64,000 bases of DNA from Thermoplasmata archaeon (lineage in GTDB: Archaea > Thermoplasmatota > Thermoplasmata > Thermoplasmatales > Thermoplasmataceae): contig JAJYRA010000084.1 in assembly GCA_021794355.1 (NCBI GenBank), positions 59,038-123,037 on the forward strand, in the 5' to 3' direction. This document shows positions 41,476-52,400 of this stretch, piece by piece. Each line of letters starts with the position of its first letter. Position 1 is the stretch's first letter. The notes under the pieces are model-generated. The model was given only the letters and a program-made list of their open reading frames with translations, had not been told where the DNA came from and made no database searches. Both the position numbers and the translations under genes were made by a program.

Positions 41476-42830
41476 TATAACAATCCTCCGAGGTATACAA
41501 ATATAATTGAGAACGCAAAAATGAGGGATAAACCAGCCACATATTTCTGAGTTCTTTCCAGCTTCAATTGGGGTGTGTTTTCCATATTCCCATCGAAAAT
41601 CATGACTGACACTTTCTGTAGCACCGATACGGATATTATAAACAGGCACACTACAATAATGAAAACGGGTGCAATATTTCCATTCTTTATTAGCTGATAA
41701 ATTATAAGAAATTCGCCAACAAAGGTTGTAAAGGGTGGTGCTCCTGTTACAACCAGAGATGACCCAAAAAGGGAGATAGCAGTTGATGGAAGTCTATCCC
41801 TGAGACCCCTAATTTTGTTCATATCCTTAGTACCGTAAGTATTCAAAATATTCCCTGATGAATAGAAGGCAGCAGATTTACCGAAGGCGTGAGTCAGGAT
41901 TATCAGTAAGGCACCCACAAATGCCAGTCCCCCAGTTATGAGACCCAGTGTTATAAGAGCCATATTTTCCATAGTGGAGTAGGCAAACATTCTCTTGATG
42001 TTCTTCTGGGATGGCATAATGAGAGCCACAAATATGAGCGTAGCCATTATGAAAATAAGAAATATCTCCTCCACCCTACCGGAAAAAGTCGCCAGGAAAA
42101 ATCTGTATAATACATAAGCAGCCACAGGAAGGAGTATACCAGAAAACATTGCACTTACTTCGGATGGAGCTTCACCATGGGCATCGGGTAACCATGAATG
42201 CATGGGAAAAAGTCCTATCTTGGTGCCAAATCCAACCATTGCCGTTACACCGGCTATGGTAAGTATTAAGGAGGGGCTATGACCGGCACTGATAATAGAA
42301 ACTGAGTTCAGGGTGTGATAATAAAGATAGATAAGAATGACGGATATCAGGGCAAGTGTGAGACCTGTGGAAACAATCAATACGTATCTCCAGGCAGCTT
42401 CAATCTGGTTTCTTTCCCTCTCTATGATCAGGAGTAGGGCACTTGAGGCTGTTGTAGCTTCTATACCTATCCACATAAGCCCAAAATCATTGATTATGAG
42501 AGTGAACATCATGGTAAAAACAAACAGATGCATGAGAGAGTAATGTAATTTCAGGTGTCTTGGTTCCTTAATTCCCTTATGATATGTGGATGCAAAAAAA
42601 ACGGAAAATGCATAAACGATGGACACTGATATTATAAGTATCCTGTTCACAGAATTTATATTGAATGAGGAATAAACCCCCATGGGAACTTCAAGAATAA
42701 CAAATGAAATTGCAACCTCTATTAAACTTCCAAGTTTGGCTATTTCCTGAGAAAGGTTTCCAAAGTATGAAAATGATATGATTACCGGAACTATGAGTAA
42801 CAAGTACAAGAAAATGAGATCTGTGTTCAT
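41475..42830 (-). CDS. Hydrogenase-4 HyfF/NuoN-like proton-conducting subunit
   Basis: GFGTKIGLFPMHSWLPDAHGEAPSEVSAMFSGILLP. Confidence 0.9.
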   Translation of the reverse strand: MNTDLIFLYLLLIVPVIISFSYFGNLSQEIAKLGSLIEVAISFVILEVPMGVYSSFNINSVNRILIISVSIVYAFSVFFASTYHKGIKEPRHLKLHYSLMHLFVFTMMFTLIINDFGLMWIGIEATTASSALLLIIERERNQIEAAWRYVLIVSTGLTLALISVILIYLYYHTLNSVSIISAGHSPSLILTIAGVTAMVGFGTKIGLFPMHSWLPDAHGEAPSEVSAMFSGILLPVAAYVLYRFFLATFSGRVEEIFLIFIMATLIFVALIMPSQKNIKRMFAYSTMENMALITLGLITGGLAFVGALLIILTHAFGKSAAFYSSGNILNTYGTKDMNKIRGLRDRLPSTAISLFGSSLVVTGAPPFTTFVGEFLIIYQLIKNGNIAPVFIIVVCLFIISVSVLQKVSVMIFDGNMENTPQLKLERTQKYVAGLSLIFAFSIIFVYLGGLL

Positions 42831-43450
42831 CCTATCAACTCCTCCATATGTTCTGAAGTCATTTTTCCGGAGAGAAGAACCGCGGCTACAATGACCAGAG
42901 CCAGTACGTCAAGTAAAACGCTGATCTCTACGATCAATGGTAATGGGAAAATACCAAGACTCAGCAAAATCATGGCATTTTCCTCCTCTATATATCCAGT
43001 AAACTGTGTCACTTTGTTTTTCCTGGTTCCTATGAGCAAGAGACCCTGTATGGCTATAACAAATCCTATTGCCGTGATAGGGCTGGGAGCGAATTGAAAG
43101 ATCGTAAGCCTGTATATGATTAATGTGGCTATGAGAACAATTATGCTCACAATTAAAATTGAAGGCACTGTGGTGGATTTTTCCCTCACCAACTGCCTTT
43201 TCTGTGGGAATTTTTTCAGGAGAATGAATGCCGTCAGAATCCCCCTGAGAAATATGATCAAAAAGGCCAGTATTATGAGGTCATAGTTCACCGTCGTAAC
43301 CCCACTGAGGAAAGCGTATATGGACAGGAGTGACGTCTGAATTACGATGACCTCAATTTTTGTAATGACATAGCTACCAATCTGAGCCCATATGGCCACG
43401 AATAACATTAAAGTTGCAATGAAATCATAGGCCTCCTGCAGGGGAATCAT
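42827..43450 (-). CDS. HyfE-like membrane subunit
   Basis: Small polytopic HyfE-like protein within the cluster. Confidence 0.8.
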   Translation of the reverse strand: MIPLQEAYDFIATLMLFVAIWAQIGSYVITKIEVIVIQTSLLSIYAFLSGVTTVNYDLIILAFLIIFLRGILTAFILLKKFPQKRQLVREKSTTVPSILIVSIIVLIATLIIYRLTIFQFAPSPITAIGFVIAIQGLLLIGTRKNKVTQFTGYIEEENAMILLSLGIFPLPLIVEISVLLDVLALVIVAAVLLSGKMTSEHMEELIG

Positions 43451-44397
43451 ATTATGGTACCTCCCAGCTTAAAGAGTATTAGAGCCAGTATGGCGAGGAT
43501 GAATGAGATTGCAAGAAAATCTGCAATCTTGAATAACCTGACCTTGGCAAGAATCTGCTCTATAAACACAATAATTACAATAAGAACCAGCCACTTTCCC
43601 AACATAATGGGTATATCCAGGATGGAGCCAGTAATACCGGTCTGCATGAACCATGGAAAAATGAAGATATTTAGCAAAACAGAACCCAGGAGGAATTGCT
43701 TGATCCAGGATGCATACTTCAGGAAAAATAGATTCCTTCCTCCATACTCATATATTCTTCCTTCATCGATCATCCCCATCTCTGAGAGACCTGAACTCTC
43801 AACGGGCAGCTTACCGGTTTCAAAGATAAAAATCATAAAAAAAGCAACACTGGAAAGAATATGCGTCAGTGAAAGGTAAAGTGGGGCATTCAGGGAAACA
43901 AGGGAGGCGGTTATATATGGATTATTTGTCCCCGATTCAATGGCAACTGAAAAAAGAACAAGGATCAATGTGGGCTCCGCAAGTGCAGAAAAAGATGCGG
44001 ATCTGGAGGCACCCATGGATGCCAGATTACTTCTTGAATCCAGTGCTCCAAGAATGAGTATGACAGATGCAAGGGAGAATAGCATAGCTCCACCCAGAAA
44101 ATCAACCATGGGAGCGAATGGGGTTGGTACGGGTATTATAACAGGTATAACAAATGAGATTGAAAACAAAATGCCAAATACAATCAATGGACTCCAACTG
44201 TATAATAACCTAGTATTCTCTGTGGATGTTTTCTCCTTTTTCAGATATTTTGCAAGATCATAATAGGGCTGGAAAATACTTGGACCTTTTCTAAACTCTG
44301 TTTTTGCTTTGACATTTTCATATATTCCAGCAACTAGAGGGGCCAAAAGAAGAACCCCAAATACCTGTATGATTGTCTCTCCCAACTGAATGTACAT
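43447..44397 (-). CDS. HyfC/NuoH-like membrane subunit
   Basis: FRKGPSIFQPYYDLAKYLKKE, FIFETGKLPVESSGLSEMGMIDEGRIYEYGGRNLFFLKYA. Confidence 0.9.
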   Translation of the reverse strand: MYIQLGETIIQVFGVLLLAPLVAGIYENVKAKTEFRKGPSIFQPYYDLAKYLKKEKTSTENTRLLYSWSPLIVFGILFSISFVIPVIIPVPTPFAPMVDFLGGAMLFSLASVILILGALDSRSNLASMGASRSASFSALAEPTLILVLFSVAIESGTNNPYITASLVSLNAPLYLSLTHILSSVAFFMIFIFETGKLPVESSGLSEMGMIDEGRIYEYGGRNLFFLKYASWIKQFLLGSVLLNIFIFPWFMQTGITGSILDIPIMLGKWLVLIVIIVFIEQILAKVRLFKIADFLAISFILAILALILFKLGGTII

Positions 44398-44475
44398 CTT
44401 TCTTCAATTCCTTTATGAAATCAGACGTTATCAGCCGGGGGGCGTTTAAAGGCTAACGTCATAGCCCTTTTTTAC

Positions 44476-44709
44476 TCACTCTACAGTTTCTCCAGTAAAT
44501 TCTGCTTCTTTTTCTGTTCTGTGTCTCTTCTTAATAACATATCTGGTGGCGTACCCAGTAATCTCATTGAAATCTTTCTTGGATGCCCCCTGTATGACAG
44601 TCTTCAATAGTTCGCTGTTCTTGTGAAAGTTTTCTGTAAATAGGTCTGGACTGGAATTTACTAGATCTACGGCTATTTTTTTAACGTATTGCGGTCTTAT
44701 GCTCCCCAT
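44476..44709 (-). CDS. rps17e: 30S ribosomal protein S17e
   Basis: MGSIRPQYVKKIAVDLVNSSPDLFTENFHKNSELLKTVIQGASKKDFNEITGYATRYV. Confidence 0.9.
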   Translation of the reverse strand: MGSIRPQYVKKIAVDLVNSSPDLFTENFHKNSELLKTVIQGASKKDFNEITGYATRYVIKKRHRTEKEAEFTGETVE

Positions 44710-45063
44710 ACTAAGGGGGATATGGCAATGGGTTTAAAAATATTTTTAAATTAAAACCCTGAAAATGTTATGTTATAATTCAGGTTACTCAAGGAAACAA
44801 CGATATTTGAAAATTGTCATTCCAATGAATTCCTAAATGGTAGTAATTCGTGACTACACCCCCATATCCTTTATTATGTGGAAAAAATCATATATTTTAT
44901 CTCTTATTATGTTGTTTATAGCATTGAAATCCCCGTTCATTGTTCTCTTTTTTTGAGTGCATCATTATTGAATAGTAACGCAACTGGGATATTGTATTTT
45001 CGTTGTTAAGCTTTGCATTGCGATTTTTTTATATCAAGACAATCTCCGTACTGAATTACTTTA

Positions 45064-45135
45064 AACTTTTCATAAATCACTTTATAAGATTCACAACCGT
45101 TTCCAGTTCACTTTTTTTGTGATACTATCCTATCT
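45064..45135. repeat. Imperfect direct repeat copy A
   Basis: aaacttttcataaatcactttataagattcacaaccgtttccagttcactttttt matches 46689-46758 with substitutions/small indels. Confidence 0.5.
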
Positions 45136-45179
45136 TAAGGGGCTCATATTTGTCAATGACAAAATGATTATAATCCACG

Positions 45180-46010
45180 ATGTCAATCCACAAAGTGAGT
45201 GACAGAATCGAGTCGCAAAAATGATATCGAGAAAATGAAAGCAAAAGACCTGCGATCAATCAAAGACAATCTCAGGCCCATATATCTGATATAGATACAG
45301 GAATCGACGAATGGCCTTCCAAAAAAAGTAACAAGTACTCAGAAGATACTGTTAATGGTGCCAGAAATAGGCTAGCCCTTTCTTACTGATCCAATGCTTA
45401 TGGCCTTATGAATGAATATGGAGGCGCCAACGATGAAGATTGTGTGGAAACAGCAGACAGGATCGAAAACCTTCAGGATCTTATTAAACTCAGACTGGAA
45501 AATGATACGAGATCGGAAATATTTGAAGAAGCGTTTGAACAATACAGTTATTCTAACTTCGGATTTGATGATAGCCTGAAAGATCTGATGATGGCCCTGT
45601 ACTTGAATAAAAAGGAGTGAAAACTATTTGCAGACAAATTACTACGCACTGGATCTCGCTATGATAAGGAAACTGTTATGCACATAATGACTCTGCTTAC
45701 CTTGAAATGGGGTGATCCAACCTTAGTTTGTGCTGATTATTTCGATCTCCCAATGTATTATAGGAAGAGAAGGGAGAACGTGATAAAGACAGCGGAAGAA
45801 TGGATTGCCAAAGGTGAAGGCAAGCTGGATGACTTTTTCGACCTCCTCTTTGATCGATTCATGAAAATGATAGATAGGTCTTCAGGGGTCGGTTCATCTT
45901 TATTTCCCATACCCTTATCAGCTGGTTGTACCCTAAATCTTAATGGATACGGGAGAATGGATACGAGAGAAGGACCTTATTTTATATTTAACAATGTAAC
46001 CTTAAGTTGA
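45180..46010 (+). pseudogene. Single 277-codon frame interrupted by three TGA codons (ORF-track 45408-45620 and 45678-46010 are parts of it)
   Basis: All in frame from ATG 45180: TGA at 45222-45224, 45387-45389, 45618-45620, terminal TGA 46008-46010. Confidence 0.6.
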
Positions 46011-46128
46011 TCCCTCATAATTTGATTTAAGCAATCATTTCAAGATTTTTCCATAAAATTTGCTGACACTTATTCTTAAGGTCTCAAAAGTTTTTCTTAT
46101 AAATATTACATTGGGATTTTTAACCTAC

Positions 46129-46347
46129 TCAAAGAAGTTTCAAGAATTCTTCCATAGTGAAACCTGCCTGTTTAATTATTGCTCTTAAAATTCCGGGACC
46201 TAGTTCCTTATGGTTTGGCACTGTAATTTTCTTACCAGATCGATTTACAAGCGTGATGTGACTCCCAGCTTGATGATCGAAAACATAATCTCTCTTGGAA
46301 AGAATTTTAATGATGTCTTTCCCCGATAGTACTGGAAGCTTAGGCAT
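46129..46347 (-). CDS. hicA: HicA-family mRNA interferase toxin
   Basis: LPVLSGKDIIKILSKRDYVFDHQAGSHITLVNRSGKKITVPNHKELGPGILRAIIKQAG. Confidence 0.9.
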   Translation of the reverse strand: MPKLPVLSGKDIIKILSKRDYVFDHQAGSHITLVNRSGKKITVPNHKELGPGILRAIIKQAGFTMEEFLKLL

Positions 46348-46549
46348 CCAGCATTACTTCCTCACCTACATCTTCTGGAATGGGCTCTTTGTGCTTTTTT
46401 AGAGAACCTATATATGATTCTATAGCTTCTTTGGCATTCTCAAGAGCTTCCTCTCTTGTTTTACCCTGAGTAAAGCATCCTGGTAATGCAGGGACATTTA
46501 CAACATAGAACCCTGCTTCATCTTTTTCAAGTATTACTGTATATTTCAC
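46340..46549 (-). CDS. hicB: HicB-family antitoxin
   Basis: YTVILEKDEAGFYVVNVPALPGCFTQGKTREEALENAKEAIESYI; overlaps hicA start. Confidence 0.9.
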   Translation of the reverse strand: MKYTVILEKDEAGFYVVNVPALPGCFTQGKTREEALENAKEAIESYIGSLKKHKEPIPEDVGEEVMLDA

Positions 46550-46688
46550 TAATATATCATGTCAAACAAACCTATAAGGTTTTTTCCTGCAAGTCTATAA
46601 CAGAAATTGATTTCCTTGTCTTTTCTAACATCGTCAATTATTGATTTATCTTTTGAGAAACGCTATATTGGTACCACAAACATGAAAA

Positions 46689-46758
46689 GACTTTTCATAT
46701 CACCCCATAAGTTTCACAACTATTTCCAATTCACTTTTTTATAATATCACTCTCTCTT
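46689..46758. repeat. Imperfect direct repeat copy B
   Basis: agacttttcatatcaccccataagtttcacaactatttccaattcactttttt; pairs with 45064-45135. Confidence 0.5.
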
Positions 46759-46763
46759 GAAGA

Positions 46764-46896
46764 AGACGATTTCTTAAAACATCGACTTCTTGGAAAACCC
46801 TACTTAGTAAGATTCCCTCAACGCAGACGGATAAGCCTTTTCCATCAAGAGTCAATGAATTGACAAAATCCGTTTATGCAGTTATTAGAAATCCTC
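46764..46896. repeat. Duplicated element, copy 1
   Basis: 73-bp core 46824-46896 aligns gaplessly to 47143-47215, 63/73 identical by eye; upstream flank from AGACGATTTCT also similar. Confidence 0.7.
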
Positions 46897-47080
46897 AGAA
46901 GTCAAATTTGTCGGAATATAAAGAATTTACATAATGGTTATATTTTTAGTATACCAATAAAAAAAGTCGGGAAAAAAATGAATTCATGTATATGGATTGC
47001 AATACCCTTGCAGTGAATAGTCTGAAGATACAGGGAAAGATGGATTGGAATATGAAAAAACAGTGAAAAAGGAAGACATT

Positions 47081-47215
47081 AGACGATTTCTAAAAACCCC
47101 AGTATCCAGAAGAACCCTAACTTGATAGGTTTCCCCCCAGCACAGACTGATACGCCTTCTCCATCAAGAGTCAATGAATTGAAAGACTCCATTTTTGCGG
47201 TTACTAGAAATCCTC
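47081..47215. repeat. Duplicated element, copy 2
   Basis: See copy 1; both keep an open plus frame (..QTD[KT]P[FS]PSRVNEL..). Confidence 0.7.
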
Positions 47216-47370
47216 ATTGGAAGTAAATATAGAACTTGACGATGCCGTTTAGCATACATCTGCATTAAAGCGTATGTTATGACAGTTATCTGCTTTGTTG
47301 AAGCATATTCAAGAATATATCAAGAATAGCCAAACATAAAACTTAACTGAATCCTCTCAATGGGGTCTCT

Positions 47371-48429
47371 ATGATTAACAGAGATCTGGCAAGAGAGGTA
47401 AAAAGCCTTATGCCATCCCGCGAGAGGGATACAGATAGGAATTCCCCTGTATCCATGTGGAACGAGATGGATAGGTTAAGAGGTACACCAGAAGAGACAA
47501 CTGTGGTGATTCTTAGAACCAGAGGGTGCTCCTGGTACGATTTTTCATCTTGTTCCATGTGTGGGTATTTTAATGATGTGAACACAAATATTAGTGTGGA
47601 TAACCTCAAAGTTCAGATAGATAGGGCATACGACTTCATGGAGAGGACCAGAATCCTGAAGATTTTCACTTCGGGTAGCTTTCTTGACCAGAGGGAGGTT
47701 CCAGAAGAAGCGTTCAACTATTTCATGAAAAAGATGTCGGATAAGGTTGAGAAATTATTGGTAGAATCGAGAACTGAATACGTAACTGACAAGATTATGA
47801 AGAAAGTTAAATCCTATGGCGTTGATACAAGAATTGCCATAGGTGTGGAAAGTTCCAACGATTACGTGATAAAAAACATGGTCAATAAGGGAACTACCTT
47901 TTCAAAGTTTATCAACGCTGCAAAGATTCTGAAAAACAACAAAATGGAATTGAGATCATACCTACTACTGAAGCCGCCATATATGTCTGAAGAGGGAGGG
48001 GTGCAGGATGCTATTCAATCCGTCAAAGATTGCGCTCCCTATTCGGATGATATATCTGTAAACCCAATGAATATCCAGAAAAACACACTGGTGGAAAAAC
48101 TGTGGAAAAAAGGTGAATACAGACCACCGTGGCTATGGAGTGTTGTGAGAGTTCTTCTTGAAACTCAAAATGTAAAATCAGATGTAATTTCATACCCAAC
48201 TGGTGGAGATCGGGAGAGGGGGGCACACAATGATGACAGGAACCAAGAGGTTGTGAAATTAATATTCAATGCATCTCTAAATCAGGATTTTAGGGATCTT
48301 GAAGACTACTATAACAGGGCTGACAAGAGAAAATATATGGCACACCTGAAGAATGAAGAATGTTTGCCAATTCAATATGATCTGGATTCGTTCATAAGGA
48401 AGATAAGTGCCGGATCGGTGAAGATTTAA
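47371..48429 (+). CDS. Radical SAM protein, archaeosine synthase beta-type (RaSEA-like, TIGR01210-like)
   Basis: TRGCSWYDFSSCSMCGYFND cluster motif, LVESRTEYVTDKIM, AIGVESSNDYVIKNMVNKGTTFSKF. Confidence 0.8.
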   Translation: MINRDLAREVKSLMPSRERDTDRNSPVSMWNEMDRLRGTPEETTVVILRTRGCSWYDFSSCSMCGYFNDVNTNISVDNLKVQIDRAYDFMERTRILKIFTSGSFLDQREVPEEAFNYFMKKMSDKVEKLLVESRTEYVTDKIMKKVKSYGVDTRIAIGVESSNDYVIKNMVNKGTTFSKFINAAKILKNNKMELRSYLLLKPPYMSEEGGVQDAIQSVKDCAPYSDDISVNPMNIQKNTLVEKLWKKGEYRPPWLWSVVRVLLETQNVKSDVISYPTGGDRERGAHNDDRNQEVVKLIFNASLNQDFRDLEDYYNRADKRKYMAHLKNEECLPIQYDLDSFIRKISAGSVKI

Positions 48430-49395
48430 ATGAAGCTTGAAAATGTCGGGGAAAGAAATATTATAAATAGAATCTTTTCAAATGGAAACATCACACAGAG
48501 TCCGGACGATTGCTCCCTTATGGATGCAGGGGATAGTTATCTCCTTCTTACAACAGACTCAATCAGCGAGAAAGGACATATACCCCAGTATGCCACTCCA
48601 TTTGAAGCAGGTAGATTTTTTGGATCTATTAATCTGAGTGATATTGCGGCAATGGCCGGTAAACCCGAAACATTCATGGCTAGCTTTAATCTTAAGAATG
48701 AACTGGAAATGGATTACATTGAAGAATTTTCCAGAGGTCTGTCCAGTGTTCTTTCAGAATATTCCGTCCAGTATATCGGAGGAGATACCAAGGAATCCGA
48801 TGAAAATATTTTCGTCGGCTTCTGTGTTGGATCCCAGAAGAAAAATCTTGTGAGAAAAAGATCAGACATAGATTCAGACCAGATATTATGCCTCACTGGA
48901 CCCCTGGGAAAAGTTGGTGCAGCCTACGTTGCATATAACAATGGGATAGACGTGAGAGAGTCATCCAGAAGAATGCTTGATATAAAACCAAGGCTGGACG
49001 TGGCGGAAATCATCAGTAAAGAGGGGGCAAAGTTCATGATGGATCTGTCCGATGGTCTCTTTGGATGCATTTCTCAGATGAAAGAAGATTATGGTTTTGG
49101 TTTCAGAGTAGTCGAAAACGAAATAAAAATGGACAGCGATGTTTCAAAGATATCCAACATAACTGGAGTCTCCAGAAGAGATATGGCCATGAATATAGGG
49201 GGGGACTACGAACTCCTATTTACCATAGAGAATGATAATTTTGGAAAATTCTCAAGGGAAATGGAAAGGCAAAACATTGAAGTGAGTTACATAGGAAATA
49301 CATGGGATGGAGAAAATATGATCTTCAATGGAGAAAATTGGGAAAAAATAAAAGGTAAAGGGTGGGAGCATTTCCAGAAAATGAATAATATCTGA
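48430..49395 (+). CDS. thiL: Thiamine-monophosphate kinase
   Basis: LLLTTDSISEKGHIP, INLSDIAAMAGKPE, GGDTKESDENIFVGFCVG, MDLSDGLFGCISQM, GGDYELLFTI. Confidence 0.9.
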   Translation: MKLENVGERNIINRIFSNGNITQSPDDCSLMDAGDSYLLLTTDSISEKGHIPQYATPFEAGRFFGSINLSDIAAMAGKPETFMASFNLKNELEMDYIEEFSRGLSSVLSEYSVQYIGGDTKESDENIFVGFCVGSQKKNLVRKRSDIDSDQILCLTGPLGKVGAAYVAYNNGIDVRESSRRMLDIKPRLDVAEIISKEGAKFMMDLSDGLFGCISQMKEDYGFGFRVVENEIKMDSDVSKISNITGVSRRDMAMNIGGDYELLFTIENDNFGKFSREMERQNIEVSYIGNTWDGENMIFNGENWEKIKGKGWEHFQKMNNI

Positions 49396-49452
49396 AAAAT
49401 GATTGGGGGAATAATTTAAAAAAATTGGTTTCCTTTTTGAATTTTCCTGAGC

Positions 49453-52400
49453 CTATTCAATTTTAGTTATGAATATTTTAAGTTCCCTTCCATCTATATC
49501 CCAGGTCTGTTCCAGTGAATTTTCTCCCTTTATATTCTTTCCAGATTCTTCCAATAGCATTGAATCACAAAGAGTTTCAGAATTGATGGATTTCCCCATT
49601 TTTTTAACGGTTTCATTTATCAGCTCATCACCATTGAGAATTACCCGGATATGTTGATCATATGGGAGGTTCATTTCTTTTCTCATGACCTGTATCCTTC
49701 TTATGATCTCCCTGGCCATGCCCTGTATTTCAAGCTCATGATCCACTTCCGTATTAATATACAGGTTATATGCGTCCTCGCATACCATTGTATAATTGGG
49801 AGAAACCTCATCAAGCACCTCAACTGATCCGTCTGGTAGTTCCTGACCTTCGAAAGAAATTCCCGTGCTTCCTGAAAATGATGCGGCCCTACCGGATTGG
49901 TTGATTTCATCCAGAAATTGGTTAAAGGACTTGAGTTTCTCTTTCAGCAAAGGTGCAACCTTTCCCAGAACTGGTCTCAGGAACTTTTTAACGGGTTTCT
50001 CGTTTTCGCTGATGAACCTTATACTTTTGCAGTTTATTTCATCCCTCACAGGCTCCACTATTTTATCTGTAAACCCTTTTCCTTCCACCAGTATTTCCTT
50101 TAGTGGTTGCCTTCCCTTTATTCCAGCTGCCTGTCTTCCACGCCTTACGGATTCCAGAAGATTGCGGGACAATGCCATCTCCCTTTCCAATTCAGTGTCA
50201 ATGAGTCTTAATTCTGGCTCAGGAAACGTCTCTGCATGGATACTGAGCGATTCTGGATGTAATCTCCTGTATATGGATTCCGTGGTGAATGGGGCAATGG
50301 GTGCAAGAAGTTTACATATGTTCTCAAGTGTGTAAAATAAAGTACTGTATGCAGCATTTTTTTCTCTTTCTTCATTATCTTCCCAGAACCTTCTCCGTGA
50401 AAGCCTGAGGTAGAAATTTGATGTGTCATCTATGAGATCCAATATTCTTGACTGGGCCTGACTGAAATCGTAGGAATCCATGGATAAGCCGACCTCTTTT
50501 ACGATGGAGTTCACCCTGGAAGCCAACCATTTATCAAGATTGTTTGATGATTCCTTCAATCCACCGTATTCATAGTGATCTAGATTTGCGTTGGAGGCAA
50601 AGAATGTATATATATTCAGGAGAGTACCTAGAATCTTTGTTTCCGTTTCCCTGACAGTTTTTTCAACCAGAGGCTTTGGTTTCCATGGAACAGTGGTGTA
50701 AAAGAATAATCTTGAGGCGTCAGGGCCGAACTTTTCAAGCATATCCCGTGCAAGAACTCCATTTCCCTTGCTCTTGCTCATTTTTCTACCCTGAGAATCC
50801 AGTATGAACTCAGCGCAAAATACGTTATCATAGGCATTGGTTCCGAAAAGCATGGTTGATATTACGTGAAGAGTGTAGAACCATCCCCTTGTCTGGTCAA
50901 TGGCTTCAGTGATAAAAGAAACAGGCACCAGCGGTGTTCGTGATCCCGTGAAAGGATAATGCATTGCGGCGTAGGTTGCCGAGCCTGAATCAAACCATGT
51001 ATCAATCACGTAGGGTTCCCTCCTCATCTCCTTTCCACATTCATTGCATTTGAATTTTATTTCATCCACGTAGGGTCTGTGCAGGTCTTCAGGCAGATCA
51101 TGAACGCCCAGCTCCTTCAACTCCTTTACTGAACCCACAGCTTTCATATGACCATTTTCACATACCCAAACTGGTAAAGGTGTGCCCCAATACCTGTTTC
51201 GTGAGAGATTCCAGTCCTTGGCATCTTCTATAAAATTTCCAAATCTTCCGTTCTTTATATACGCAGGTACCCAGTTTACCTTTTCATTATTTTTCACAAG
51301 TTCATTCCTGAATTCTGATACCCTGAGAAACCAGGCTTCGATGGGATAATAGAGAAGGGGTGTACCACACCTGTAACAGAATGGGTAAGAGTGCTCATAT
51401 TTCTCACTTTTCAGAGCCAGGTTATTCTCCTTCAGGTACTTTACGATTTCAAGATCTGCATCCTTCACGAACATACCGGTCCATGGTAAGGATGGATGAT
51501 CAAACTTCCCCTGGAGATTCACTGGGTTGATTAACTTAACCTTTCTCTCCTTACCTATTTCAAAGTCCTCTGACCCAAAGGCAGGAGCAGTATGAACTAT
51601 TCCCGTACCCTCATCAAGGGTAACGTGATTTCCGTGAACTATAACACATACATCTTCCGGTAATTTTATGAAATCGATTGGCCTTTTATATTTAAGTCCC
51701 AAAAGTTCTCTTCCCAGGAATGATCTTTTAATGCGGTAATTATCCTTGAATATTGGTTTGGCAAGATTTTCCGCGACAATATATGCCTGCCCCTGGAACT
51801 CAACTTCTGCATACATTATATTTTCATTTAAGGCAAGGAACATATTCGACGGCAGTGTCCATGGTGTGGTTGTCCATGCAAGTACGAACCTTCCATCTTC
51901 CAGTTTAAACTTTGCATAAACTGACAGATCCTTTGTATCTTCATAACCCTGTGCAAGTTCGTGGGAACTCAGGGTTGTTCCACATCTCGGGCAGTAGGGT
52001 GAGATCCTGTAGTCCCTGTACAGGGTTCCTTCCTCAAAAAGTTTTTTTAATGCCCACCACTCACTTTCTATATAGTCCATTCTCATGGTAACGTAGGCAT
52101 TGTCATGATCTATCCAGAACCCCAATCTGTCGTCTACATCAAGCCATTCCTCCACATACTTGAAAACGCTGTTTTTACAGTACTCATTAAACTTATCCAC
52201 CCCAAACTTTTCAATGTCTGCCTTATTTTTAAAGCCAAAAACTTTTTCTGCTTCAAGTTCAACTGGAAGACCGTGACAGTCCCATCCGGCATCCCTCCTC
52301 CTTATGTTATAACCTTTCATTGTTTTATAACGCAGAACCGTGTCCTTTATGGTTCTGGTCAATGCGTGCCCCACATGAGGGTTTCCATTGGCAGTGGGCG

